From positions 6,781,199-6,845,198 of the forward strand of contig NZ_CP029693.1 in assembly GCF_003228315.1 (NCBI RefSeq): a stretch of 64,000 nt of DNA, read 5' to 3'. The first letter of the stretch is position 1; every line of letters begins with the position of its first letter. Origin of the DNA: Pseudomonas putida. Lineage in GTDB: Bacteria; Pseudomonadota; Gammaproteobacteria; Pseudomonadales; Pseudomonadaceae. Positions 35,871 to 45,182 of the stretch are shown here, in pieces. The position numbers were made by a program, and so were the translations under genes. The notes beneath the pieces were generated by a model. That model saw nothing but the letters and a program-made list of their open reading frames with translations, was not told the DNA's origin and made no database searches.

Positions 35871-36572
35871 ATGTCAGAGCAACTGCCTAACCTTGACCTT
35901 TCCCTGATCGACGACACGCAGATCGCGCCTCGCCCGGGCGAGCACAAACCGCGCATCCTGTTGCTGTACGGATCGACCCGCGAGCGATCGTTCAGTCGTT
36001 TGCTGGTCGAAGAGGCCGCGCGTCTGCTGGAGCACTTCGGTGCCGAAACCCGCGTCTTCAACCCCTCCGGGTTGCCATTGCCTGACGACGTACCGGTGGA
36101 TCATCCCAAGGTGCAGGAACTGCGCGACCTGGTGTTGTGGTCGGAAGGCCAGGTCTGGTGCTCGCCGGAACGCCATGGCGCGATGTCGGCCGTGTTCAAG
36201 GCGCAGATCGACTGGATCCCCCTGGCACTCGGCGCCATTCGCCCGACCCAGGGCAAGACGCTGGCGGTGATGCAAGTCTGCGGTGGTTCGCAGTCGTTCA
36301 ACGTGGTCAATCAACTGCGGGTGCTGGGGCGCTGGATGCGCATGTTCACTATCCCCAACCAGTCCTCGGTGCCGAAGGCGTATATGGAGTTCGACGAAGC
36401 TGGCCGAATGAAGCCCTCGGCGTTCTACGACCGAGTGGTGGACGTGATGGAAGAACTGGTCAAGTTCACCTTGCTGCTGCGTGACCGCCAGGACTTTCTG
36501 GTGGATCGCTACTCGGAACGCAAGGAAAGCGCTGAACAGCTGATGGCGCGGGTGAATCAGCGTTCGATTTGA
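35871..36572 (+). CDS. arsH: ArsH NADPH-dependent FMN oxidoreductase
   Basis: Flavoprotein of 233 residues that oxidises trivalent organoarsenicals. The flavodoxin-like start RILLLYGSTRERSFSR is the FMN-binding loop, and WCSPERHGAMSAVFKAQIDW and VCGGSQSFNVVNQLR are characteristic. GAGCAGGAGG precedes the ATG. It is last in the arsRBCH operon and converges on the repeat-protein gene. Confidence 0.93.
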   Translation: MSEQLPNLDLSLIDDTQIAPRPGEHKPRILLLYGSTRERSFSRLLVEEAARLLEHFGAETRVFNPSGLPLPDDVPVDHPKVQELRDLVLWSEGQVWCSPERHGAMSAVFKAQIDWIPLALGAIRPTQGKTLAVMQVCGGSQSFNVVNQLRVLGRWMRMFTIPNQSSVPKAYMEFDEAGRMKPSAFYDRVVDVMEELVKFTLLLRDRQDFLVDRYSERKESAEQLMARVNQRSI

Positions 36573-36605
36573 GGTCTGCATCTTTCGGGATGTGCGGAAA
36601 AAAAA

Positions 36606-36632
36606 AGCGCTCAGTCGGCAACGACGAGCGCT
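36606..36632 (-). terminator. Rho-independent terminator for the repeat-protein gene
   Basis: On the minus strand AGCGCTC-GTCG pairs with CGAC-(T)-GAGCGCT around a four-base loop and is followed by about nine T residues. It also sits just past arsH on the other strand, where it lacks a T-run. Confidence 0.8.
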
Positions 36633-36739
36633 AAAACCCGGCTTCGGAAAGGAGGTACCAGAACCGGGGGTATAACTGTGATGCCCGATGCGCAGTTGAA
36701 CTATCGCGATAGGTTGGCTGATTGACGGATCGATCCGTG

Positions 36740-37180
36740 TCAATCCATGGAGAAGTGGGCCCGCACATCCATCCCCGAACCATAGGCATTGCCAATATCA
36801 GCCACTCGGCGTTCATTGCGCTCGATCAGCCGATCCGAGCCACCTTCGGCGACACGGCGCTCGTTGCGCTCGATCAAGCGGTCCGAGCCACCTTCGGCGA
36901 CACGGCGCTCGTTGCGCTCGATCAAGCGGTCCGAGCCACCTTCGGCGACATTGCGTTCATTGCGCTCGATCAGCCGATCCGAGCCACCTTCGGCAACACG
37001 GGTGGGGGCCGATCGGGGGCGGTTCTGTTGAACGGGGGCTGAAAGATCATCCGGGGCGCTATTTTCCCGGTTTCTCGTGATATTCGATTCAGCGTAACTT
37101 TCGACTGCATTAGCGTGCGTGGCGATAAAACCAGTTGCCGCAATAAAGGTAATGGCCATGGCCAAGTCGGTAGTTTTCAT
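36740..37180 (-). CDS. Exported protein with four 16-residue repeats
   Basis: A 146-residue protein with a signal peptide (AITFIAATGFIATHANA). After an Asn/Pro/Ser-rich segment come four near-identical repeats of VAEGGSDRLIERNERR (about residues 62-125), then a 20-residue tail. Each repeat is 48 bases. Proteins with AEGGSDRLIE-type repeats occur in Pseudomonas, sometimes labelled phage infection protein; I regard that name as unsupported. The strongly charged repeats suggest an extended or self-associating structure. Function unknown. Confidence 0.7.
   Translation of the reverse strand: MKTTDLAMAITFIAATGFIATHANAVESYAESNITRNRENSAPDDLSAPVQQNRPRSAPTRVAEGGSDRLIERNERNVAEGGSDRLIERNERRVAEGGSDRLIERNERRVAEGGSDRLIERNERRVADIGNAYGSGMDVRAHFSMD
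36810..37001. repeat. Four tandem 48-bp coding repeats
   Basis: Units are in phase at 36821, 36869, 36917 and 36965 (CTCGATCA...). The two inner units are essentially identical. The outer two share variants (CAGCCGATCC instead of CAAGCGGTCC). Edges are approximate. Confidence 0.9.
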
Positions 37181-37503
37181 TTAGTTCACCCTAAATAATT
37201 GTGAGGTGCTGCCAATGAGTTTGCCAGACTGATCCGGACGCACTTTTACGTTCAACTGGTCGCTAACTTAAACGCCGTTATTCATGCGTATCTTGAATGG
37301 CTGTAACTGTCTTTATAATAGTCTTTTAATCGCTCATGTAACTTATGCTCGAGGATTGTTGGCAGGCATATTCGTATCGGTCACTAACCCCTAAGTATGG
37401 GTTTTTATTGATTTGCAGTGTTTAACTGGATGGGGAAATTAAAAGCCACTGTCACCGATCCAGGTGCAGTGGCTTTATTGCGAGGCTTTTTGGGCTTGAT
37501 GAC
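37181..37503. other. A/T-rich intergenic stretch
   Basis: It holds the presumed promoter region of the repeat-protein gene on the minus strand and, near its other end, the terminator of the oxidoreductase gene. No gene is seen in it. Confidence 0.6.
37441..37477 (-). terminator. Rho-independent terminator of the oxidoreductase gene
   Basis: AAAGCCACTG and CAGTGGCTTT form a ten-pair stem with a short inner loop. On the minus strand it is followed by TTTTAATTT, directly downstream of the oxidoreductase stop codon. Confidence 0.8.
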
Positions 37504-38487
37504 TCAGACAACAAGAATCGCAGAGCCTGTGGTGTGGCGTTCCTCGAGATCGCGGTGTGCATCTACCAGCTGTTCGAATGGGTAGACGTGGCTTGGCTCG
37601 ACGTCGATCACCCAGGTTTCGATCGCGTGAAACAGGTCCCTGGCCGCGTCGGCCAGCTGTTGCGCGGTGGCGACATAGACCGGCAGGACCGGCCAGGTCA
37701 GGTTGAGTGATCGTGGCGCCAGCGCAAACGGGTCAATCAGTGGAGGATTGCCGGACGCTTTGCCGAACACGACGAGGGTGCCCCTGGGTTGCAGAACCGA
37801 CAGCGAGTCGACAAAGGTGTCCTTGCCCACGGAGTCGAATACTGCCTTGACCCCGACTCCTGCGGTGATCTCCATGACCCGGGCGGCGAAGTTTTCCGTG
37901 CGGTAGTTGATCACGTGGGAGCAGCCCGCCTGCAGCGCGACGGCCATCTTCTCCTCGGAAGAGACGGTGCCGATTACACGGATCCCCAACGCCGAGGCCC
38001 ACTGGACGAACAGCTTGCCGACGCCACCGGCGGCAGCGTGATACAGCACGGTGTCACCTGCCTTGAGCGTTACCGTTTCCTTGAGCAAGTAGCGCGCAGT
38101 CAGGCCTTTGAGGAAGCTGGACGCTGCCTGCCTGTCGCTGATGCCGGCGGGCACGAGGGCCACGCGGTCGGCGGGATAAACGCACAAGGTGCTATAGGCG
38201 CCGTGCACATCATCGGAATAGACAACCCGGTCCCCGACCTTGACGCGGGTGACGCCTTCACCCACGGCCTCGACCACGCCCGCCGCTTCATTACCGAGCA
38301 CAGCGGGGAATGCGGGCACGGGAAAAGTCCCACGCCGGTAATAAACTTCCACGAAGTTCAAACCGATAACGGTATTGCGGATCAATATCTGGCCCGGGCC
38401 GGGGGAGGGTACTTCAATCTCTTCAAATACCAGAACTTCGGGTGGACCATAAGTATGGATGCGGGCTGCTCTTGCAGTATTGGACAT
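37504..38487 (-). CDS. Zeta-crystallin-like NADPH:quinone oxidoreductase
   Basis: Zinc-independent medium-chain dehydrogenase/reductase of 327 residues. The N-terminal catalytic domain has the family block NTVIGLNFVEVYYRRGTFP. The Rossmann part has VLYHAAAGGVGKLFVQWASAL for NADPH binding. The ATG at 38487 begins MSNTARAARIHTYGPPEVL, the normal QOR start; the open frame extends a further 56 codons upstream but looks non-coding. It is divergent from a LysR gene 368 bases away, which probably controls it. Role: two- or one-electron reduction of quinones or enones. Confidence 0.88.
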   Translation of the reverse strand: MSNTARAARIHTYGPPEVLVFEEIEVPSPGPGQILIRNTVIGLNFVEVYYRRGTFPVPAFPAVLGNEAAGVVEAVGEGVTRVKVGDRVVYSDDVHGAYSTLCVYPADRVALVPAGISDRQAASSFLKGLTARYLLKETVTLKAGDTVLYHAAAGGVGKLFVQWASALGIRVIGTVSSEEKMAVALQAGCSHVINYRTENFAARVMEITAGVGVKAVFDSVGKDTFVDSLSVLQPRGTLVVFGKASGNPPLIDPFALAPRSLNLTWPVLPVYVATAQQLADAARDLFHAIETWVIDVEPSHVYPFEQLVDAHRDLEERHTTGSAILVV

Positions 38488-38855
38488 GCTGATATTCCTT
38501 TTTTGCGGGGGCGCAGCCACTTGATTGATCAGTGGCGTCGTGGTTGAAACGATGGGTCGAGTTGTAAGTGTCGGGTGAATTATAAGATCTAACTTTGTGG
38601 TGATAATCGAGTCATCGGTGCACGGACTGTGCAGCCAGATTTGACAATCAACCACCAGTCATCGTGTTGCCAATGGGTGCGTTAAAACTCGGATTCGCCT
38701 GATAGATGACTAATACCTTCATATGATTCAACCAAACCTAAGTATCCAAAGAGGCCTGGCGGTATCTGGCACTATGGTGAAAGAGACAGGATTTCAGAGG
38801 CTTGGCCTATATCCATGTATTTGAAATCGACTACCGAGTTTAAGGACGACCCTTT
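38488..38855. other. Divergent intergenic region
   Basis: A/T-rich relative to its surroundings, between the oxidoreductase and the LysR gene. It should hold both promoters and LysR sites. I could not define a convincing operator by eye. Confidence 0.5.
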
Positions 38856-39815
38856 GTGACGATCGACAGCGATGGATTCGAGCTATTGACGGTTTTTGTC
38901 TGCGTGGCCGATACGCGCGGTTTCACCGCCGCCTCGGTCATGATGGGCGTGAGCAAGTCGGCGGTCAGTCATGCGATCCGACAGCTGGAAAAAAGGGTGG
39001 GCGTGCGATTGTTCAACAGAACCACGCGCAGCGTCGGCCTGACCGAAGCGGGCGTCGCGTTCTACGGCAAGGTCGCGCCGCTGGTCAGGGAGCTCAAAGG
39101 CGCTTTCAGCGATTTGGCCCAGGTGGCCGACATACCTTCAGGCACGTTGCGCCTGACCATGTCTCGCAGCGCCTATGTCATGTTCCTGGAGCCCATGCTG
39201 CCCAGGTTCCTGGCGTCCTATCCGGATATCAACCTGGACATCGGCATCGAGAGTCGGTCGGTGGACATCGTCAATGACGGTTATGACGCGGGCATCCGGG
39301 TGGACCGAATTCTGGAACAGGACATGGTGACCGTCCCTTTGGGCACCGACATCCGCATGGCCGTTGTCGCATCACCGGACTACGTCGCTCGCCATGGCAT
39401 CCCGCAAGTCCCGGTGGATCTGTTGCAGCATGACTGCATCCGCTACAACAGCGCGGTCACCGGGGCATATGAACGCTGGGTATTTTCACGGGAAGGCCAG
39501 GACGTTGAAATCGATACCAGGGGGCGCATTTCCAGCAATGACGGCATGACCATGCTCAAGGCCGCGCTCGATGGTTGCGGCTACGCCTATTTCTACGACC
39601 GTTATGTTCAGGATCACCTGGCCGACGGTCGCCTGGTCCGGGTGCTGCAGGACTGGAGCCCCAAGCGCAGCCTGTCACTGTATTATTTCACGCGTAGCGC
39701 AATGCCGCAAAAGCTGCGGGTGTTCATCGATTTTCTGAAGCAGCACGAACACCATCGTCACAGCACAGGTTTCGATCATGTGGAGGGTGTGGCAGGCGTT
39801 CTTGCGCCACGTTAG
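38856..39815 (+). CDS. LysR-family transcriptional regulator
   Basis: A 319-residue LysR regulator. The N-terminal helix-turn-helix is FTAASVMMGVSKSAVSHAIR with RLFNRTTRSVGLTEAG after it. The effector domain follows (GTLRLTMSRSAYVMFLEP), of the DsdC/CrgA-like subgroup. It starts with GTG at 38856 behind AAGGACGA. It is divergent from the quinone oxidoreductase and convergent with the histidine kinase, with only 25 bases between stops. The oxidoreductase is the likely target. Confidence 0.88.
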   Translation: MTIDSDGFELLTVFVCVADTRGFTAASVMMGVSKSAVSHAIRQLEKRVGVRLFNRTTRSVGLTEAGVAFYGKVAPLVRELKGAFSDLAQVADIPSGTLRLTMSRSAYVMFLEPMLPRFLASYPDINLDIGIESRSVDIVNDGYDAGIRVDRILEQDMVTVPLGTDIRMAVVASPDYVARHGIPQVPVDLLQHDCIRYNSAVTGAYERWVFSREGQDVEIDTRGRISSNDGMTMLKAALDGCGYAYFYDRYVQDHLADGRLVRVLQDWSPKRSLSLYYFTRSAMPQKLRVFIDFLKQHEHHRHSTGFDHVEGVAGVLAPR

Positions 39816-39840
39816 TGCCGTGGCGGCCTTGATCCGCAAG

Positions 39841-41286
39841 TCAAGGCTGATTCTCCAGCACGGGCAGGGCAATCGAGAACACCGCTCCGCCGAGTTCGTT
39901 GCTGGTCGCCCAGATTCTGCCGTCGTGAAACTCGATGATGGAGCGACAGATCGACAAGCCCATGCCCAGCCCTTCGGTCTTGGTGGTGAAGAACGGCTTG
40001 AACAGCGACTCCATCGCTTGCGCGGTAATGCCGACGCCGCAATCGCGGATCTCCAACATGGCTTCGTTGCAATGCACCCATGTACGGATCTTCAGGATCC
40101 GGGAACGTGGATCGATCTCGGTCATCGCCTGGCAAGCGTTGATGATCAGGTTGAGGATCACCTGTTGCAGTTGCACACGGTCAGCACTGACGTAGGTCAC
40201 CGCCACATCCAGTTCAACCCGCAGCTTCACATGGCTGCGGCTGAGTTCGTATTGCACTAGCCCCAACGTGTCACTGACCAGTTCGTTGAAGGATTCGCAC
40301 CGGCGCTCCGGGTCGCAGTTACGGGACAGTGTCCTGATTCGCCGGATGACTTCACTGGCGCGGATCGAGGCGCTGATCATGCGGTCGAGCGATAGCCGGA
40401 TTTCGGTCAGGTCCGGCTCGCTGCGATCGACCCAGCGCAGGCCGGCTTCGCCGCTGGTCCTGATGGCTGCCAGGGGCTGGTTGACCTCATGGGCGATAGA
40501 GGCGGCCAGTTCGCCCAGCGACGTCACGCGCGACGCGTGGGCCAGTTGCGACTGGGAACGGAACAGCGCGTTCTTGGCTTCCTTCGCAGCCGTCACATCC
40601 ATCACGGCGCCGAGGTATTCGAAGCCGTCGTGTTGAGTCTCCAGCGGGTTGGCGATCAGGTGGATGTGCTTGATGCGTCCATCGGGCATGACCAGTCGAT
40701 GCTCGACCTCCAGGCGCGGCACATGGTTGGACGCCTGTTCGAAGATGCTTTCGGCCAAGTGTCGATCCTCAGGGTGTGTGCGCTCCAGAATCTTGAGCAT
40801 CGTCGGACGCTCGTGGGGTGGGTATTCGAAAATCCTCGCGGCCTCCGCCGACCAGAACAGCTCCGAGCGCCCGACCCGGAAACCCACGCTGCCCACCTGG
40901 CTCAGCCGTTGTGCACCTTCCAGGTACGCCTCGTTGCGACGCAAGGTGTCCGACAGAAGTTTGCTGCGCACGGCCAGGAAAGTGATGGCCGACAGCGAAA
41001 CGATGCAGCGCACATAGGCGCCTATCGCCTCGGTGTGCAGATAGTCCTGATCGACAATGAAAATCACCGTCAGGATAAACAGACACGCCAGGGCAACAAC
41101 GATGACGATACGGATCGAAAACACATTGGCCGACATCAAGACCAGGGTCACATAAAGCACGGTAGTTGCCACACTCAAGTCGGTGACGAACTTGAAGAGG
41201 ACAACGAAACAGGCGACCGATAAAGCAACCAGCAGGGCGACCGTATCAATCTGAAGATAGGATTTTTTCAGTGTCAGTGGCGTCAT
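39841..41286 (-). CDS. Membrane PAS sensor histidine kinase, orphan
   Basis: A 481-residue inner-membrane kinase. About four hydrophobic helices occupy the first 130 residues (LLVALSVACFVVLFKFV and following). Then comes a PAS/PAC domain (GSVGFRVGRSELFWSAEAAR to the KEAKNALF linker). The dimerisation box SIAHEVNQPLAAIR carries the phospho-acceptor His, and the ATPase domain has NLIINACQAM and GLGMGLSICRSIIEFH. The NQPLAAIR form is that of the FixL/DctB type. No response regulator lies next to it. The ATG at 41286 is chosen because an upstream extension to 41532 looks non-coding. Confidence 0.85.
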   Translation of the reverse strand: MTPLTLKKSYLQIDTVALLVALSVACFVVLFKFVTDLSVATTVLYVTLVLMSANVFSIRIVIVVALACLFILTVIFIVDQDYLHTEAIGAYVRCIVSLSAITFLAVRSKLLSDTLRRNEAYLEGAQRLSQVGSVGFRVGRSELFWSAEAARIFEYPPHERPTMLKILERTHPEDRHLAESIFEQASNHVPRLEVEHRLVMPDGRIKHIHLIANPLETQHDGFEYLGAVMDVTAAKEAKNALFRSQSQLAHASRVTSLGELAASIAHEVNQPLAAIRTSGEAGLRWVDRSEPDLTEIRLSLDRMISASIRASEVIRRIRTLSRNCDPERRCESFNELVSDTLGLVQYELSRSHVKLRVELDVAVTYVSADRVQLQQVILNLIINACQAMTEIDPRSRILKIRTWVHCNEAMLEIRDCGVGITAQAMESLFKPFFTTKTEGLGMGLSICRSIIEFHDGRIWATSNELGGAVFSIALPVLENQP

Positions 41287-41681
41287 GAACTTGTCCGGCT
41301 TAACGGGTGAAAGAAATGGGCCGTGGCGCAAGCAAGGCTTCTGAGGAGCTATATGAGATCGGTTGTGCGGTGTGGCCGACGGTCCGCAGCGAACCTTGAT
41401 GGAGACTACCGAGTTAGGGCGATGCTCGGTCATGCTAGAGGGGCTTGTTGAAAAGATAATCAGCTGACGGTGATACAGGCTGTCGCGACAGATTGCACAA
41501 TGGATCGGGCTACCTGCAGTTGCCCGTTTCATGGGGTTTGTGTGGGGCGTTGGCCGTGAACAGATGGCGATTCCAGAGTGACAGGAGGCCCTGGCTCAAT
41601 ACCTGGCTTGAAGCTATACCGAAAGGGTCCGGAGTGGGGGATGGACCACAGGCTCGGTTAGCGGCTGAGGAGAACTTCGCG

Positions 41682-42554
41682 GTGTCGAATGAGCTGGTCA
41701 TACGCAACATGACCCGTGCCGAGCTGGACGGGCTCGTCGATTGGGCTGCCCGCGAGGGCTGGAATCCCGGCGTTCACGATGCCGAGCTGTTCTGGGCGAC
41801 GGACCCTGAAGCCTTCATCGCGGCGTCCCTGGGTGGCGAGTTGATCGGCGGTGGTGCCATCACCTCCTACAACGGCGAATTCGGGTTCATGGGGTTCTTC
41901 ATCGTCCGGCCTGAGTATCGCGGTCAAGGTCTGGGCAATACCCTCTGGCATGCACGCCGCGATCGGCTCCTTGGCCGGCTGCGCCCAGGCGCGAGCATCG
42001 GCATGGACGGTGTCTTCGCGATGCAGGACTACTACGCCAAGGGTGGTTTCGTCTTCTCCCATCGCAACCTGCGTTTTCGTGCCGAAATCACGGAACGCCC
42101 GGCGACCTCGCCGGCAGACGACCAGGACATCGTCCCGTTGGCCAGCTTCCCTTTCGATCAGGTTGCCGATTACGACCGCACCTGCTTCCCCGCCCCGCGC
42201 GAAACCTTCCTGCGCGGGTGGATAGCCCAAGCTGACGCACTCGCCGTGGGTTGCCGGCGCGAGGGCAGGCTAAGCGGTTATGGCGTGGCAAGGCGCTGCC
42301 GGGAAGGCTGCAAGATCGGCCCCTTGTTCGCCGACGACGCCCAGGCCGCCAATGCCCTCTACGCACGCCTGGCGCAATTTGCACAAGGTGGCCCGCTGTA
42401 TCTCGATGCCCCGGAGAACAACCCCGCCGCGATGGCACTCGTGCGCCGGCAGGGCATGGTCGAGGTTTTCGGCTGCGCCCGCATGTACCTCGGCCCGCTT
42501 CCGGCAATCGCGCACGAACGGGTGTTCAGCGTCACGACCTTCGAGCTCGGCTGA
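41682..42554 (+). CDS. GNAT-family N-acetyltransferase
   Basis: A 290-residue acyltransferase with a GNAT domain at the N-terminus; FFIVRPEYRGQGLGNTLW contains the acetyl-CoA loop (R-G-Q-G-L-G). The C-terminal half resembles the second domain of YitH-type proteins (SGYGVARRCREGCKIGPLFA). The GTG at 41682 with GAGGAG upstream is the likely start; an ATG at 41493 would add 63 unlikely residues. Its stop overlaps the start of the deacetylase gene (TGATG), so the two are coupled and probably act on related molecules. Confidence 0.8.
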   Translation: MSNELVIRNMTRAELDGLVDWAAREGWNPGVHDAELFWATDPEAFIAASLGGELIGGGAITSYNGEFGFMGFFIVRPEYRGQGLGNTLWHARRDRLLGRLRPGASIGMDGVFAMQDYYAKGGFVFSHRNLRFRAEITERPATSPADDQDIVPLASFPFDQVADYDRTCFPAPRETFLRGWIAQADALAVGCRREGRLSGYGVARRCREGCKIGPLFADDAQAANALYARLAQFAQGGPLYLDAPENNPAAMALVRRQGMVEVFGCARMYLGPLPAIAHERVFSVTTFELG

Positions 42555-43447
42555 TGGCCACTCGCGATCTGATCGGTTATGGCGGCCGCCCACCGCACCC
42601 GCGATGGCCCGGTGATGCGCGTGTCGCGGTCCAGTTCGTGCTCAACGTCGAAGAGGGCGCGGAGTCCTGCATCCTCAATGGCGATGCACAGTCCGAGGCC
42701 TGGCTGCACGAGCTGCCGGGCCGCCCGCCGCGTGTGGGCGAACCGGACTTGAGCGTCGAGGGCATGTACGAATACGGATCGCGCGCCGGTGTGTGGCGCA
42801 TTCTGGAATTGTTCAGCGCCCGAGGTTTGCCACTGACTGCCTTCGCCGTCGGCCGGGCACTGGAGCTCACCCCGGCGATTGGCCATGCGCTTTGCGCGGC
42901 CGGGCACGAGATTGCCGGGCATGGCTACCGTTGGCTGGACTATCGCGACATGCCCGAAGACCAGGAGCGGCAACACATTCGCCTCACCCTCGACGTGATC
43001 GAGCGGATCTGCGGTAAACGCCCCGTGGGTTGGTACACCGGCAGGGTCAGCCAGAACACCCGCCGCCTGTTGCGCGAGGAGGGTGGGTTTCTCTACAGCT
43101 CGGACGCTTATAACGATGATTTGCCCTATTGGCTCCCGGGCTCACCGGCCCACCTGGTGATCCCTTACACACTGGTCAACAACGACGCCCGCTATCTGCT
43201 GCCCAACGGTTTCTCCTGCGGCGAAGACTTCTTCCAGTTGCTCAAGGATGCGTTCGACCTGCTGTGGGAGGAGGGTGCGCACCACCCGAAGATGATGAGC
43301 GTCGGCCTGCATGGGCGCATCAGCGGCCATCCGGGGCGTGCGATGGCGATGGCGCGCTTTCTAGATTATGTGCAAGGCCACGACAAGGTGTGGATCTGTC
43401 GGCGGGAAGACATTGCCAGGCACTGGATGGCCCGATTTCCTGGGTGA
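42554..43447 (+). CDS. Polysaccharide deacetylase-family hydrolase (PuuE allantoinase-like)
   Basis: A 297-residue NodB-fold hydrolase close in length and motifs to PuuE-type cofactor-independent allantoinases: GYGGRPPHPRWPGDARVAVQ at the start, SVEGMYEYGSRAGVWRILE and AGHEIAGHGYRWLDY. Related proteins also hydrolyse cyclic imides or remove N-acyl groups. It starts within the stop of the acetyltransferase gene. No other ureide-pathway gene is present here, so allantoin is not proven as substrate; a detoxification pair with the acetyltransferase is equally possible. Confidence 0.8.
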   Translation: MATRDLIGYGGRPPHPRWPGDARVAVQFVLNVEEGAESCILNGDAQSEAWLHELPGRPPRVGEPDLSVEGMYEYGSRAGVWRILELFSARGLPLTAFAVGRALELTPAIGHALCAAGHEIAGHGYRWLDYRDMPEDQERQHIRLTLDVIERICGKRPVGWYTGRVSQNTRRLLREEGGFLYSSDAYNDDLPYWLPGSPAHLVIPYTLVNNDARYLLPNGFSCGEDFFQLLKDAFDLLWEEGAHHPKMMSVGLHGRISGHPGRAMAMARFLDYVQGHDKVWICRREDIARHWMARFPG

Positions 43448-43766
43448 GTGGCAAGTGGTGCGTGACGGATGGGGTACGCGGGCGTACCTGTTCGATGTCG
43501 GGTTGGATGAGGGGGTGTTGCACGGTCTTGGCGAGGAGCGTCTGAGCATCTGGTTTCAACACCTGTTTCGCTGCTCGGGATTAGCCGGTAGCGACCTGAA
43601 TCTGTCGCCGGCGACGGGCAGATAGCGGCTAGAAACGGTTATTTCGTGCGCCCACACATGCAGGGTCGATTCACAAGATTCTCGACAGTCAATTCGAAAT
43701 GGACAAACTCTCTTGTCGCGCTATGGTCCATTGATGCTCGATTCAGTTACACACTGAGGCAGAGGA
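43448..43766. other. Intergenic region without recognised features
   Basis: Between the deacetylase and the NERD gene. Short open frames here lack ribosome sites and family resemblance. I see no hairpin with a T-run. Confidence 0.5.
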
Positions 43767-44537
43767 ATGGACTTCACTCATAGCTTCATGCAGGTTTGGG
43801 ATGCTCTTCGCTGGTTTATCCCGCCTTTGCTGCTAATCGGTCTACTGCAATTACGCTGGGTCAAGGGACACATCGGCGAGCTCCTGGTACGGCTGGTTGC
43901 CAGATGTCGACTGGACAAGCGAATTTACCGCCGCATGCACAACATCACGCTGAATACGATCGATGGCACCACCCAGATTGACCACGTATTTCTGTCTCCC
44001 TACGGCGTTTTCGTTGTGGAGACCAAGAATAAAAGTGGCTGGATATTCGGTAGCGAAAGGCAATCGCAGTGGACACAGAAGTTGTATAAAAAGACATTCA
44101 CGTTCCAGAACCCACTACGGCAGAACTACAAACATCTCAAGGCCCTGCAGACCACTCTCGGCGTAGAACTTGAACATCTGCACTCGGTTGTCACTTTTGT
44201 TGGCTCAAGCACCTTCAAATCTGTGATGCCCGAAAATGTCACCCAGGGTAGTGGCTTCATTCGTTACATCAAGTCATTCAAGCAGCAGGTATTCACTGAG
44301 GCTGAAGTTGAAGCACTTGTGCAAGCGCTGCAAAGCGGCCGGCGCCCGCCAAGTCTGGCCACCCACCGTGAACATGTACAAAACCTCAAGCGCCGCAATG
44401 ATCCAACAGCCGAGCGCAAGTGCCCCAAATGCGGCAGTGCATTACTCATTCGTACCGTGAAGTCCGGCCCGAACGCGGGGCAACAGTTCTGGGGCTGTTC
44501 GATGTTTCCCAAGTGCCGAGTGACGCAGAAGTTGTAG
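43767..44537 (+). CDS. NERD-domain protein with topoisomerase-type zinc finger
   Basis: A 256-residue protein. An N-terminal membrane segment (WFIPPLLLIGLLQLRWV) is followed by a nuclease-related NERD domain, with the conserved IDHVFLSPYGVFVVETKN. This contains the PD-(D/E)xK-like D, E and K residues. At the C-terminus CPKCGSALLIRT and FWGCSMFPKCR form a zinc ribbon as in type IA topoisomerases. AGGCAGAGGA precedes the ATG. Members of this family are of uncertain role; DNA processing or defence has been proposed from domain content. It stands alone. Confidence 0.8.
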   Translation: MDFTHSFMQVWDALRWFIPPLLLIGLLQLRWVKGHIGELLVRLVARCRLDKRIYRRMHNITLNTIDGTTQIDHVFLSPYGVFVVETKNKSGWIFGSERQSQWTQKLYKKTFTFQNPLRQNYKHLKALQTTLGVELEHLHSVVTFVGSSTFKSVMPENVTQGSGFIRYIKSFKQQVFTEAEVEALVQALQSGRRPPSLATHREHVQNLKRRNDPTAERKCPKCGSALLIRTVKSGPNAGQQFWGCSMFPKCRVTQKL

Positions 44538-44795
44538 TGGGCGCATGAGTAAGGGTCGGCAGACAGGGCCGATTTCGGTCAGAGACGGACACCGAGTATT
44601 AACAGATTCCAGGGCGACTCAGGCATGTCACTCAGACGCCGATGATCCATCCTGTACGGGACCCGGTGATGGTGCTCAGTGTCTTGTTGTTTATAGATAG
44701 CACCATAATCAAGTTAAAGAGTGGGCTTTGCTCATTCTCCGTCCTACGCTTCAACCGTTATGACCTCGAACTAACGCGATCAAGAAGGGCTTGCT

Positions 44796-45182
44796 ATGAA
44801 CTCACTCATCATCAAAACGATGCAGTTTATTGCGCTCCTGAACATCTGGCTGTACATGTTACTGGGGCTTGCTGGTGGTGTTGTAATTGCACATTTTCTT
44901 GATACCGGTTCCGGCGTAACCCTGAAGCTTGGCGCGACAACCATCTCGATTGCACCACCTGGGTCCTATCTATTGTTTGGGTTCGTGGGGCTGATTCTCA
45001 TGTTTTTGTTCGCCGTTCCTTTTTATGCGTTGTGGGTGCTGATGTATACGAACCACCAACTACTCAGACAGATTGAGAGGAATACCGCAACAATAGCTAA
45101 TGCCGCAATTAATGCGGACAATCATCAAAGTAACGTATCTCCTATTGATGACTGCCTAAGAGCAGACCCAAGGCCCCGATAA
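44796..45182 (+). CDS. Small two-helix membrane protein
   Basis: A 128-residue protein not recognised as a known family. Two hydrophobic segments are visible (IWLYMLLGLAGGVVIAHFL and YLLFGFVGLILMFLFAVPF), the second continuing towards ALWVLMYTN. A charged, Asn-rich tail follows. An AAGAAGG site lies upstream of the ATG. Base composition of this stretch and its flanks is lower in G+C than the surroundings, consistent with acquired DNA. Confidence 0.55.
   Translation: MNSLIIKTMQFIALLNIWLYMLLGLAGGVVIAHFLDTGSGVTLKLGATTISIAPPGSYLLFGFVGLILMFLFAVPFYALWVLMYTNHQLLRQIERNTATIANAAINADNHQSNVSPIDDCLRADPRPR

Noticed and set aside
36810..37001. Regular 48-bp repeats resembling a CRISPR array
   Set aside because: Repeats abut without unique spacers and are in frame with a coding sequence carrying a signal peptide.
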